Positions 1-5,579 of a DNA stretch of 5,952 bases are shown one piece after another (within the stretch, counting starts at the first letter, position 1; each line of letters begins with the position of its first letter). The notes under the pieces were generated by a model. It did no database searches. It worked only from the letters and a program-made list of their open reading frames with translations, and was not told where the DNA came from. Made by a program: the position numbers and the translations under genes. Origin of the DNA: Anaerolineae bacterium (GTDB taxonomy: Bacteria; Chloroflexota; Anaerolineae; Anaerolineales; Villigracilaceae); contig PLNY01000180.1 of the NCBI GenBank assembly GCA_003141915.1, positions 1,019 through 6,970 on the forward strand, read 5' to 3'.

Positions 1-69
1 GTTGTCATGGCAATAGCGATTACCGGATACACAGTGCTCCAGAGACAATCTGAGAGGTGGTTGCGATGA
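1..69 (+). CDS. ABC transporter permease, C-terminal end only (first permease of the operon)
   Basis: Only the last 22 codons are inside the window. Frame 1 is open from base 1 and stops at TGA 67-69, with the tail reading ...VVMAITGYTVLQRQSERWLR. A hydrophobic stretch followed by a short basic, amphipathic tail is what the end of the last membrane helix of a binding-protein-dependent permease looks like. The stop codon overlaps the start of the next permease (ATGA at 66-69), which is the usual arrangement for paired permease genes of the PotB/PotC or FbpB type. The assignment rests mainly on this coupling and on the permease and ATPase genes that follow, because the fragment is too short to identify by itself. 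Confidence 0.6.
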   Translation, partial: VVMAIAITGYTVLQRQSERWLR

Positions 70-848
70 AGCGCAGCGGTGTGGTTTGGTCCTGGTTTTG
101 GATGATCCTCGGTATCCTTTATTTTTTTCTTCCACTGGTAGCTACGTTTCTTTTCTCTCTGCGTGCGAAGCTTGGGATTTTAAGTTTCCTGGCCTATCAG
201 CAGCTTTTCACTGATGATGACTTTATAAAAGGCTTCTCATTTTCGGTCCTTTGGGGTGTGCTCACTATCATTGTTGGAATCTTGATCTTCGTTCCTACCG
301 CATACTGGGTCCGTCTGCGGCTGCCACAATTTCGAACTGCGGTCGAGTTTATCACTCTGCTTCCATTCGTGGTTCCGGCAATTGTATTTGTTTTTGGATT
401 GGTGCGAACTTTCAGCCACCCGCCGTTTCTAATCGTTGACAGCCCAGCGCTGCTGGTTGCCGGCTACACCGTGTTATCGATGCCCTATATGTATCGCGCC
501 ATAGATACGGGTTTGCGAGCCATCGATGTGCGCACCTTGACCGAAGCCGCACAGAGTTTGGGTGCCGATTGGGCGACGATCCTTTTTCGCATCATCCTAC
601 CTAATATACGCGTGGCCATTCTAAGCGGGGCTTTCCTAAGCTTTGCGATTGTGATGGGTGAGTACATTTTAGCGCAGTACCTTGCCAAACCGGCTTTCGC
701 TCCCTTCCTAGCCTTCTTGATCCAACAAAAAGCCTATGAGCCAGCGGCGGCTACTGTGGTGAGTTTTGCTCTTACTTGGGCATGCATGGGGATCATCAAT
801 CTTTTCGGTCGCGGTCGTGGGCAGGCGCCAATTGCAGGTGGACACTAA
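66..848 (+). CDS. ABC transporter permease, PotC-like (second permease)
   Basis: This is a 260-residue inner-membrane permease of a binding-protein-dependent importer (MetI/BPD_transp_1 family). It would form the translocation channel with the upstream permease and be driven by the ATPase downstream. About six hydrophobic segments are visible, roughly at residues 10-31, 57-80, 93-112, 127-143, 185-206 and 228-247. The cytoplasmic EAA loop that docks on the ATPase is clear: EAAQSLGADW begins at residue 160 and the loop ends in LPN at 178-180, matching the EAA---G---------I-LP pattern. The length is normal for PotC-type permeases. The start chosen is ATG 66, because it overlaps the upstream stop codon as ATGA and has a purine-rich GAGAGG site at 53-58. 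A GTG at 57 is in frame but lies too close to that site. Family membership is firm. The substrate (polyamine, ferric iron, phosphonate, sugar or other) cannot be read from the permease. Confidence 0.9.
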   Translation: MKRSGVVWSWFWMILGILYFFLPLVATFLFSLRAKLGILSFLAYQQLFTDDDFIKGFSFSVLWGVLTIIVGILIFVPTAYWVRLRLPQFRTAVEFITLLPFVVPAIVFVFGLVRTFSHPPFLIVDSPALLVAGYTVLSMPYMYRAIDTGLRAIDVRTLTEAAQSLGADWATILFRIILPNIRVAILSGAFLSFAIVMGEYILAQYLAKPAFAPFLAFLIQQKAYEPAAATVVSFALTWACMGIINLFGRGRGQAPIAGGH

Positions 849-868
849 GCCATTCGAGGAAAACCGAA

Positions 869-1930
869 ATGATACATTTAACGCTTTCCAACATTTCAAA
901 AGAATACGGTAGCACCACCGTAGTGCAGGATTTCAACCTCGAAGTGGAAAAAGGAGAGTTCGTTTCTTTTCTTGGACCTTCGGGCTGCGGCAAAACAACT
1001 ACCTTGCGCATGGTGGCTGGCTTTGAAATCCCCACAACCGGTACGATCACCATGGATGGCCTGGACATTACCAAAAATGCCCCAAACCAGCGAAATGTGG
1101 GCATGATCTTTCAGGCATATGCGTTGTTTCCCAACATGACTGTCGCTCAGAATATTGGCTTTGGGTTGCAAATCCGCAGGGAATCCAAATCTGTAATCAA
1201 ACAGCGCGTGGAGGAAATGCTGGCATTGATCCGTCTGGAACAGCATGCCGACAAATATCCCTTCCAACTTTCCGGTGGACAGCAGCAACGCGTTGCGCTA
1301 GCTCGTGCTCTTGCGAATCAACCGCAGGTACTTTTGTTGGACGAACCTCTCTCCGCATTAGATGCGAAGATCCGCGTTCAACTTCGCGCCGAGATTCGCG
1401 CCATTCAAAGAAAGACAGGCATCACTGCCATCTTCGTCACACACGATCAGGAAGAGGCATTGTCTATTTCCGACCGCGTCGTTGTGATGTATGAAGGCAA
1501 GATGGAACAAGTTGGAACTCCATTCGAGATTTATAACTTCCCACAGACTGCATTCGTTGCGAACTTTGTCGGTACGTTGAATACGGCCGCTGCCGAAGTG
1601 ACTGATCCTTCCAAGGGCTTGATTTCGATAGATGGAATTCAAATAGAATCAGCGGAAGACCTGAAGGATAAACAGAATGGCGATAAAGTGAACATTGCGA
1701 TTCGTCCTGAAAGATTCAGCTTTGCTTCGGACGGAAAGAAGGCCAATGTGATGGATTGCCGCATCGAAAATATTACCTTCCTCGGTTCGGTCGTTCGTAT
1801 CCGAGTTTCGATCGGGGATACAAAATTTAACATGGATACGTTTAATAATCCATTCCTTGAATTGCCCAAGATCGGCGATACGTCTCAAGTCACCTGCTCG
1901 CGTGAAGCGGTTTTGGTTTTGAAGAATTAA
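869..1930 (+). CDS. ABC transporter ATP-binding protein, PotA/FbpC family with TOBE domain
   Basis: This 353-residue cytoplasmic ATPase energises the importer formed with the two permeases upstream. All nucleotide-binding motifs are intact: Walker A GPSGCGKTT (36-44), Q-loop Gln82 in FQAYALFPNMT, signature LSGGQQQ (134-140), Walker B VLLLDEP (154-160), D-loop SALD (162-165) and the switch His192 in VTHDQEEA. After about residue 235 comes a C-terminal TOBE-type regulatory region marked by IAIRPE (277-282), as in PotA, FbpC, UgpC and MalK proteins. The length is normal for these. The start is ATG 869, with GAGGA at 856-860 placed 8 bases upstream, 20 bases after the permease stop codon. Longer in-frame readings overlap the permease and have no family similarity. 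The core motifs are shared by polyamine, iron and aminoethylphosphonate systems, so I leave the substrate and symbol open. The stop codon lies one base before the repeat element described next. Confidence 0.95.
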   Translation: MIHLTLSNISKEYGSTTVVQDFNLEVEKGEFVSFLGPSGCGKTTTLRMVAGFEIPTTGTITMDGLDITKNAPNQRNVGMIFQAYALFPNMTVAQNIGFGLQIRRESKSVIKQRVEEMLALIRLEQHADKYPFQLSGGQQQRVALARALANQPQVLLLDEPLSALDAKIRVQLRAEIRAIQRKTGITAIFVTHDQEEALSISDRVVVMYEGKMEQVGTPFEIYNFPQTAFVANFVGTLNTAAAEVTDPSKGLISIDGIQIESAEDLKDKQNGDKVNIAIRPERFSFASDGKKANVMDCRIENITFLGSVVRIRVSIGDTKFNMDTFNNPFLELPKIGDTSQVTCSREAVLVLKN

Positions 1931-1931
1931 A

Positions 1932-2071
1932 TAGAACTCTTGCATAAGTCATGATGTAAGTTTATCTTGTGTTTTTTTCTGCCACGGATTTCACTGATTT
2001 GCACTAATTTTTAAAAATCAGTGAGAATCTGTGCTAATCCGTGGCAAGGAAATACTTTTGCAAGAGGTCTA
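1932..2071. mobile_element. Putative MITE-like element with terminal inverted repeats
   Basis: The outer ends are an inverted pair. The left end (1932-1949) reads TAGAACTCTTGCATAAGT. The reverse complement of the right end (2054-2071) reads TAGACCTCTTGCAAAAGT, matching at 16 of 18 positions. Both ends finish in TA, which could be the target-site duplication of a TA-targeting transposase; if so, the element proper is 1934-2069. The interior has no credible coding sequence. It holds a 31-base AT-rich left spacer with a T-run, a large palindrome (1981-2045) and an 8-base right spacer. Small size, terminal inverted repeats and lack of a transposase fit a MITE mobilised in trans. I cannot name the parent insertion sequence. 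The element sits directly behind the ATPase stop codon and 26 bases before the lipoprotein start. It could also be two nested repeats rather than one unit. Confidence 0.5.
1981..2045. repeat. Large imperfect palindrome built from six CACxGATT-like units
   Basis: The left arm (1981-2012, starting GCCACGGATT) and right arm (2013-2045, ending AATCCGTGGC) are near-complete reverse complements, with about five mismatches and one single-base gap over 32-33 bases and almost no loop. Each arm is itself three degenerate units of about 10 bases: CACGGATTT, CACTGATTT and GCACTAATTT on the left, with inverted counterparts ending in CAGTG, CTGTG and CCGTG on the right. It could form a long hairpin in RNA or a cruciform in DNA. 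It is not a standard intrinsic terminator on either strand: the T-run (1972-1978) lies 5' of the hairpin on the + strand, and reading the - strand the hairpin is followed by an A-run. The sequence resembles dispersed extragenic palindromes seen in many bacterial genomes. Its copy number here cannot be judged from one window. Confidence 0.8.
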
Positions 2072-2097
2072 ATATACACGGTTGCACGAAGGTGTTG

Positions 2098-2883
2098 ATG
2101 TCTTCGCGTCGAAAATTTTATCTTTTACTGGTAGTGGCAATTTCTTTTGCGGCGAGCCTCGCCTGCGGTCTAAGCGCGACTGCCCCCGCCCAATCCTCGA
2201 TGCCGATTAGTTTACAACAGACACAAGTTTCTGAATTAAATACTCAAGCTGCTGCAACTCCTGCAACAACAGCTCAAGTGTTTCTGTCGGTGATTAGTAC
2301 CCAGCCAGTTGGCGCGCCTACAATTGCTCCCGCAATTCCAGAATCTCGGCGATTAACTTTGGAATATCCACCCCATATCCGCGTTGGCGACTCGGATGTG
2401 GTTCGTTTGACTCTTGAAGTGGATACGCTTGGCAACATCACACCTACCGCGGAAATTAGCGGAAATATTGTCAATGGAAAGATTGTGCAGATTCCAAATG
2501 CGTATGATACCCATAATGTCTTTGCAGAAGCGCGTATTGATATCGCAGGATTGAATGTCCAACCACCGGATATTCAAAGCGAGTCTTTGACACAGGGTCA
2601 GCCTGTAACGTTTTATTGGAGCGTTCAACCGACAAGTGCAGGAACCTTTCGAGGAACGGTCTGGTTTTATTTGCGTTTTGTGGACAAAGTCAGCGGGGCA
2701 GAAAGCCGACAAACGGTATCCGCTCAACCGATCCAGATTGATGCGAACAACTTTTTTGGATTCTCCGGCGGCGCTGCTCGGACGGCTGGCGGAATCGGTT
2801 CCGTCGTTGGCGCTGTTTTGGGATTTCCTTTTGCAAGCGATATTTTGAAATGGTTGTATGGCAGGTTGAAGAAATCCGCATAA
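2098..2883 (+). CDS. Putative lipoprotein of unknown function with C-terminal hydrophobic segment
   Basis: I do not recognise a named family for this 261-residue protein. The N-terminus is a short secretion signal: SSRRK, a hydrophobic core at residues 7-22, then Cys23 in the sequence ASLACG. This resembles a lipoprotein cleavage site, although the -3 residue is Ser instead of the usual Leu. A low-complexity linker rich in Ala, Thr, Gln and Pro follows (about 25-82). Residues 84-215 form a folded region with alternating strand patterns (RRLTLEYPP, VVRLTLEVD, VTFYWSVQP, GTVWFYLRF), suggesting an immunoglobulin-like beta sandwich. The end (about 225-258) has a Gly-rich hydrophobic stretch, then KWLYGRLKK, and could be a second membrane contact. 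The start is ATG 2098, with GAAGG at 2088-2092 spaced 5 bases away. An in-frame GTG at 2041 lies inside the palindrome and is unlikely. No partner gene is adjacent: it stands alone between the importer operon and nuoA, with no clear promoter of its own. Confidence 0.75.
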   Translation: MSSRRKFYLLLVVAISFAASLACGLSATAPAQSSMPISLQQTQVSELNTQAAATPATTAQVFLSVISTQPVGAPTIAPAIPESRRLTLEYPPHIRVGDSDVVRLTLEVDTLGNITPTAEISGNIVNGKIVQIPNAYDTHNVFAEARIDIAGLNVQPPDIQSESLTQGQPVTFYWSVQPTSAGTFRGTVWFYLRFVDKVSGAESRQTVSAQPIQIDANNFFGFSGGAARTAGGIGSVVGAVLGFPFASDILKWLYGRLKKSA

Positions 2884-2956
2884 CTAATGGATGCATAAAT
2901 ATATGACGAAAATCACCTAAAAATTGACGCTGATCCGTATTGCCCTCGGTTATTAA

Positions 2957-2965
2957 TGGTACAAT
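2957..2965 (+). promoter_or_regulatory. Extended -10 promoter candidate for nuoA
   Basis: TGGTACAAT contains a TACAAT hexamer (2960-2965, five of six matches to TATAAT) preceded by the TGn extension (2957-2959). No good -35 box lies at the usual distance. TTGACG at 2924-2929 is a fine hexamer but is 30 bases from the -10, too far to pair with it. Transcription would begin near 2972, giving a leader of about 40 bases before the nuoA start at 3013. This is a prediction from consensus only. Confidence 0.45.
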
Positions 2966-3012
2966 TTTGCCCATGTTTTTTGGCGCAGGCGAAATTTTTT
3001 ATCGGAGCAGAT

Positions 3013-3369
3013 ATGCAAAATGAATGGTTGTACATCGGCTTGTTCCTTGTGATTGCAACGCTTATCCCTGTGGCAGCTCTTGTGACTTCGTGGATCGTTT
3101 CTCCCAAGAAGCCCAACCCGATCAAGCAGAGCACTTATGAATGCGGGATGGAAACAGTGGGCGAGAACTGGGTTCAGTTCAAGGCCCAGTATTATATTTT
3201 TGCACTTGTGTTTTTGGTCTTCGATGTGGAGACGGTATTCCTTTTCCCGTGGGCGGTTTCGCTTGGCAGGCTTTCGCTTTTTGCGGTGATTGAAGGTATC
3301 GTCTTCATCCTGATCCTCATCGCAGGACTCATTTACACCTGGCGCAAGGGGATGCTGGAGTGGGCTTAA
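3013..3369 (+). CDS. nuoA: NADH-quinone oxidoreductase subunit A
   Basis: NuoA (ND3 homologue) is a small three-helix membrane subunit of respiratory complex I at the junction of the membrane arm with the quinone-binding peripheral arm. The 118 residues have the family hallmarks: a helix at about 6-29, a polar loop with the conserved YECG (42-45; Cys44 is the ND3 loop cysteine), the acidic FDVE in the second helix (70-73), Glu94 in the third helix (about 87-108), and a normal C-terminus. The start is ATG 3013, with GGAG at 3004-3007 spaced 5 bases away. An in-frame ATG at 2956 overlaps the likely promoter and would add a Cys/Phe-rich segment not typical of the family. A strong terminator follows 15 bases after the stop codon, so nuoA may be largely a single-gene transcript. 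Unusually, the next gene is nuoH and not nuoB. Confidence 0.96.
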   Translation: MQNEWLYIGLFLVIATLIPVAALVTSWIVSPKKPNPIKQSTYECGMETVGENWVQFKAQYYIFALVFLVFDVETVFLFPWAVSLGRLSLFAVIEGIVFILILIAGLIYTWRKGMLEWA

Positions 3370-3384
3370 ACTCGTTGATATTTT

Positions 3385-3422
3385 AAAAGGCTGAAAGGCT
3401 TAAACCTTCCAGCCTTTTCTTT
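3385..3422 (+). terminator. Intrinsic terminator downstream of nuoA
   Basis: The left arm AAAAGGCTGAAAGG (3385-3398) pairs with the right arm CCTTCCAGCCTTTT (3405-3418) over 14 positions with a single A-C mismatch, around a six-base loop CTTAAA. The right arm runs into TTTTCTTT (3415-3422), giving the U-rich tail of a Rho-independent terminator. The A-run at the base of the left arm would give a shorter U-tract on the opposite strand too. It lies between two complex I genes of the same orientation, so it either separates transcription units or works as a partial terminator. Confidence 0.85.
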
Positions 3423-3433
3423 GTGTAAAAGAA

Positions 3434-3506
3434 CCCTCACTCTTTGTCCCTCTCCCTGCTTCCTTCGGAAGTGCTTCGCGAGAAGAGGGGTTGAGGTGAG
3501 AGAGTG
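3434..3506. repeat. Intergenic palindromic repeat of the CCCTCAC...CCCTCTCCC...GGTGAG type
   Basis: The + strand is pyrimidine-rich on the left (CCCTCACTCTTTGTCCCTCT begins at 3434) and purine-rich on the right (AGAGGGGTTGAGGTGAGAGA begins at 3484). Pairing blocks include CCCTCT (3448-3453) with AGAGGG (3484-3489), and CACTCT (3438-3443) with AGAGTG (3501-3506), or alternatively CTCAC (3436-3440) with GTGAG (3496-3500). Between them are two small hairpins: CTTCC/GGAAG (3459-3463 and 3467-3471), and CTTC/GAAG (3474-3477 and 3482-3485) closing a GCGA tetraloop. This looks like the dispersed extragenic palindromes with CCCTCACCC and CCCTCTCCC blocks that occur in many bacteria. It ends 12 bases before the nuoH start, and it could form a structure in the nuoH leader. 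Confidence 0.65.
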
Positions 3507-3518
3507 ATAGGAGCATTC

Positions 3519-4718
3519 ATGAACTTGTGGAACGATCCTGTTAATTTTATTGCTCATTGGCTGACCAGCCTTTTCGTTGGTTGGGGAATGGCAGGCTGGC
3601 TTGCCAGTTTGATCATCCAATTGATCGGCGTGATTGTGTTGATCTTGTTGATGATGCTATTCGACATTTTCCTGGTCTGGGTGGAGCGCAAAGTAGTGGC
3701 GCGCTTTCAAGACCGGCTTGGACCGAATCGGGTTGGACCATTCGGACTCATTCAGCCCTTTGCCGACATCATCAAACTCCTTATTAAGGAAGATATAACG
3801 CCCGACGGCGCGGACAAGGTGGTTTATAACCTGGCGCCGATCCTGTCTTTGATGTCGGTGTTGTTGTTGTGGGCGATTGTGCCGCTGGCGCCTGTGATCT
3901 TTGGCGTGGACTTGAACGTCGGAGCGTTGTACATCATCGCGGCCGGTTCCATCGGAACGCTTTCTATTATCATGGCCGCGTGGTCATCCAATAATAAATA
4001 TGCTTTAATCGGCGCGTTTCGTCAGGTGGCAGTTCTGGTTTCATTTGAAATCCCGATGATCGCCACCATGCTCATCCCGACAATTTTAGCGGGCTCGATG
4101 GGTATGAACGAAATCGTTCAGGGACAACAAACTGTTTGGTATGTGGTGCTCGCCCCAATCGCTGCGATCATTTTTATGATCGCAGCCATCGCGGAGTTGG
4201 GTCGTTCGCCGTTTGATTTAAATGAAGCGGAATCGGAAATCGTCGCGGGCTTCCATATCGAATACACGGGCATGAAGTTCGGTTTGTTCTACGCGGGTGA
4301 ACTCTTACACGCCTTCACTTTTGGCGGCTTCTGGGCGATTTTGTTCCTAGGCGGTTATCATTTCTTTGGGCTGGAGAATCTCGGCCCACTGGTGGCGGCA
4401 GTGATTTTATTTGCCAAGGCGATGTTCGGTTATTGGGTCATCATGTGGATCCGTTATACCGTGATGCGCATGCGTATTGATCATATGCTCGCTTTCAACT
4501 GGAAGTTCTTAACGCCGGTGGCGTTTGTCTTGTTGATGCTGACGGCTTTAATGAATACGCTTCTGCGCGGAACCCCAAGCGGAGTCTACATCTTGGGCAT
4601 GTTCCTAACGAATGTTTTGCTCGGCTGGATCATCGTCGAGATTCTGCGCGGATACAGCCGCAGTGAACGTCAAAAGACTCAAAATGTCGCACCAGCCGCG
4701 GCGACGGCACATCATTAG
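3519..4718 (+). CDS. nuoH: NADH-quinone oxidoreductase subunit H
   Basis: NuoH (ND1 homologue) is the membrane subunit that forms much of the quinone entry chamber of complex I and links it to the proton channels. The 399 residues, with about eight or nine hydrophobic helices, carry both family signatures. The first is VERKVVARFQDRLGPNRVGP (55-74), continuing to GLIQPFADIIKLLIKED. The second is AELGRSPFDLNEAESEIVAG (225-244), continuing to FHIEYTGMKF. The conserved late block is also present: RMRIDHMLAFNWKFLTP (317-333), where His322 stands where many homologues have Gln. The C-terminus extends past the last helix as a polar Ala/His tail (about 380-399). The start is ATG 3519, with AGGAG at 3509-3513 spaced 5 bases away; a GTG at 3504 falls within the repeat and is unlikely. 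nuoJ follows 9 bases later, without the nuoI that often lies between them. A palindromic repeat lies just upstream. Confidence 0.97.
   Translation: MNLWNDPVNFIAHWLTSLFVGWGMAGWLASLIIQLIGVIVLILLMMLFDIFLVWVERKVVARFQDRLGPNRVGPFGLIQPFADIIKLLIKEDITPDGADKVVYNLAPILSLMSVLLLWAIVPLAPVIFGVDLNVGALYIIAAGSIGTLSIIMAAWSSNNKYALIGAFRQVAVLVSFEIPMIATMLIPTILAGSMGMNEIVQGQQTVWYVVLAPIAAIIFMIAAIAELGRSPFDLNEAESEIVAGFHIEYTGMKFGLFYAGELLHAFTFGGFWAILFLGGYHFFGLENLGPLVAAVILFAKAMFGYWVIMWIRYTVMRMRIDHMLAFNWKFLTPVAFVLLMLTALMNTLLRGTPSGVYILGMFLTNVLLGWIIVEILRGYSRSERQKTQNVAPAAATAHH
4161..4186 (+). other. Perfect 11-base-pair hairpin inside nuoH
   Basis: GCTGCGATCAT (4161-4171) is followed by a four-base TTTT loop and its exact reverse complement ATGATCGCAGC (4176-4186). 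It encodes AAIIFMIAA within a transmembrane helix of NuoH (residues 215-223). No T-run follows, so it is not an intrinsic terminator. The near-symmetric peptide (AAII-F-MIAA) makes chance a reasonable explanation. Confidence 0.4.
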
Positions 4719-4727
4719 GAGAACGAC

Positions 4728-5255
4728 ATGACTGCCATGCAAATTTTCTTTCTGATTGTCGGATTGGTCATTCTCGGCTCGGCGTTGATGGTGGTTACAA
4801 CCGGTAATCTCATTCACGCCGCGTTGTGGTTGATCGTCACATTATTCGGCGTTGCGGTATTGTTTGCCATTCTCAATGCCAGCTTCCTGGCCGTGGTGCA
4901 AGTGGTGGTTTATATCGGTGCCATCGCCATTCTGTTCATCTTCGCCGTGATGTTGACTCACAAGGAAATGCGCGACCGCGGTCCGCAGTTGAACAACTCA
5001 TGGTGGTTGAACGCCATCATCTCGCTGCTGACTTTCGGCGGATTATTCTGGATGCTTCAGAGTTGGAATGGCTTCTCGAAAGTCGCCGCCGATTTCCCGT
5101 CCAGTTATGACGCGGTGGGGCAATTGGGCAATGCGCTCATCTCGCCAGATGCATTTGTTCTTCCATTTGAAGTCGCATCGGTTTTATTGCTCGCCGCTTT
5201 GGTCGGCGCGGTCTATATTGCATTCAATCCCCATTCTGGGGACTCTCGGAAATAG
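4728..5255 (+). CDS. nuoJ: NADH-quinone oxidoreductase subunit J
   Basis: NuoJ (ND6 homologue) is a five-helix membrane subunit near the quinone site. Its third helix changes shape during the complex I cycle and takes part in coupling. The 175 residues show the conserved NLIHAALWL (27-35) and the signature helix VVVYIGAIAILFIFAVML (58-75), with Tyr61 and Gly63 at the flexible turn. The late helix LPFEVASVLLLAALVGAVYI (143-162) also matches the family. The start is ATG 4728, with AGGAG (4717-4721) overlapping the nuoH stop codon and spaced 6 bases away; an in-frame ATG at 4737 is less well placed. It is separated from nuoH by 9 bases and from nuoK by 8, so these genes are almost certainly co-transcribed. 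Confidence 0.96.
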   Translation: MTAMQIFFLIVGLVILGSALMVVTTGNLIHAALWLIVTLFGVAVLFAILNASFLAVVQVVVYIGAIAILFIFAVMLTHKEMRDRGPQLNNSWWLNAIISLLTFGGLFWMLQSWNGFSKVAADFPSSYDAVGQLGNALISPDAFVLPFEVASVLLLAALVGAVYIAFNPHSGDSRK

Positions 5256-5263
5256 GAGTTCTG

Positions 5264-5572
5264 ATGATCCCGCTTTCCTGGTTTCTTATTCTTTCAGCGG
5301 CATTGTTTAGCATCGGGTTATTTGGCGTGCTCTCGCGCAAGAACGCCGTCGCGATTTTGCTCGGCATCGAATTGATGCTGAATGCGGCGAACATTAATCT
5401 GGTTTCGTTCTGGCGTTACGGCGATGTTTCGCAGATGGCAGGGCAGGTGTTTGCGATTATCGTTTTCGCGGTTGCCGCATCGGAAGTGGCTGTAGGCTTG
5501 GCGCTGGTTATTTCGGTCTATCGCCGACGCAATACGGTGATCGCCGATGAAATTGATTTGATGAAGTGGTAG
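5264..5572 (+). CDS. nuoK: NADH-quinone oxidoreductase subunit K
   Basis: NuoK (ND4L homologue) is a three-helix membrane subunit of complex I that carries two intramembrane glutamates essential for proton movement. The 102 residues are the usual length. Glu36 in the second helix (ILLGIELMLNAANIN, 31-45) and Glu74 in the third (AASEVAVGLALVI, 71-83) match the two conserved acids (Glu36 and Glu72 in E. coli). The start is ATG 5264, with AGGAG at 5254-5258 overlapping the nuoJ stop codon and spaced 5 bases away. nuoL begins 7 bases after its stop codon. The order J-K-L is the classic one. Confidence 0.97.
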   Translation: MIPLSWFLILSAALFSIGLFGVLSRKNAVAILLGIELMLNAANINLVSFWRYGDVSQMAGQVFAIIVFAVAASEVAVGLALVISVYRRRNTVIADEIDLMKW

Positions 5573-5579
5573 GAGCGAC

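Noticed and set aside
776..868. N-terminal extension of the ABC ATPase from an upstream in-frame ATG
   Set aside because: It overlaps the permease gene in another frame and adds residues with no family similarity; ATG 869 has a proper GAGGA site and starts the protein at the usual place.
796..1288. Long open frames on the - strand opposite the ATPase gene
   Set aside because: They lie fully within a strongly supported gene, have no recognisable motifs, and are antisense shadows of its codon pattern.
1940..1968. Possible promoter TTGCAT/17 bases/TATCTT upstream of the lipoprotein
   Set aside because: Only three of six and four of six consensus matches; the -35 candidate is part of the terminal inverted repeat, and the large palindrome lies between it and the gene.
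1981..2045. Palindrome as an intrinsic terminator of the importer operon
   Set aside because: No T-run follows the hairpin on the + strand, and on the - strand the following bases are an A-run.
2041..2097. Earlier GTG start for the lipoprotein
   Set aside because: The GTG lies inside the palindrome and would put Lys/Arg/Cys-rich residues in front of the secretion signal; ATG 2098 has GAAGG at good spacing and starts a normal signal peptide.
1932..2097. CRISPR-like or small-RNA interpretation of the short repeated units
   Set aside because: The units are about 10 bases, degenerate and inverted between arms, with no spacers and no cas genes; a palindromic repeat explains them better.
2956..3012. 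Earlier ATG start for nuoA
   Set aside because: It overlaps the likely -10 element, lacks a ribosome binding site, and adds a Cys/Phe-rich stretch absent from NuoA; ATG 3013 has GGAG at 5 bases.
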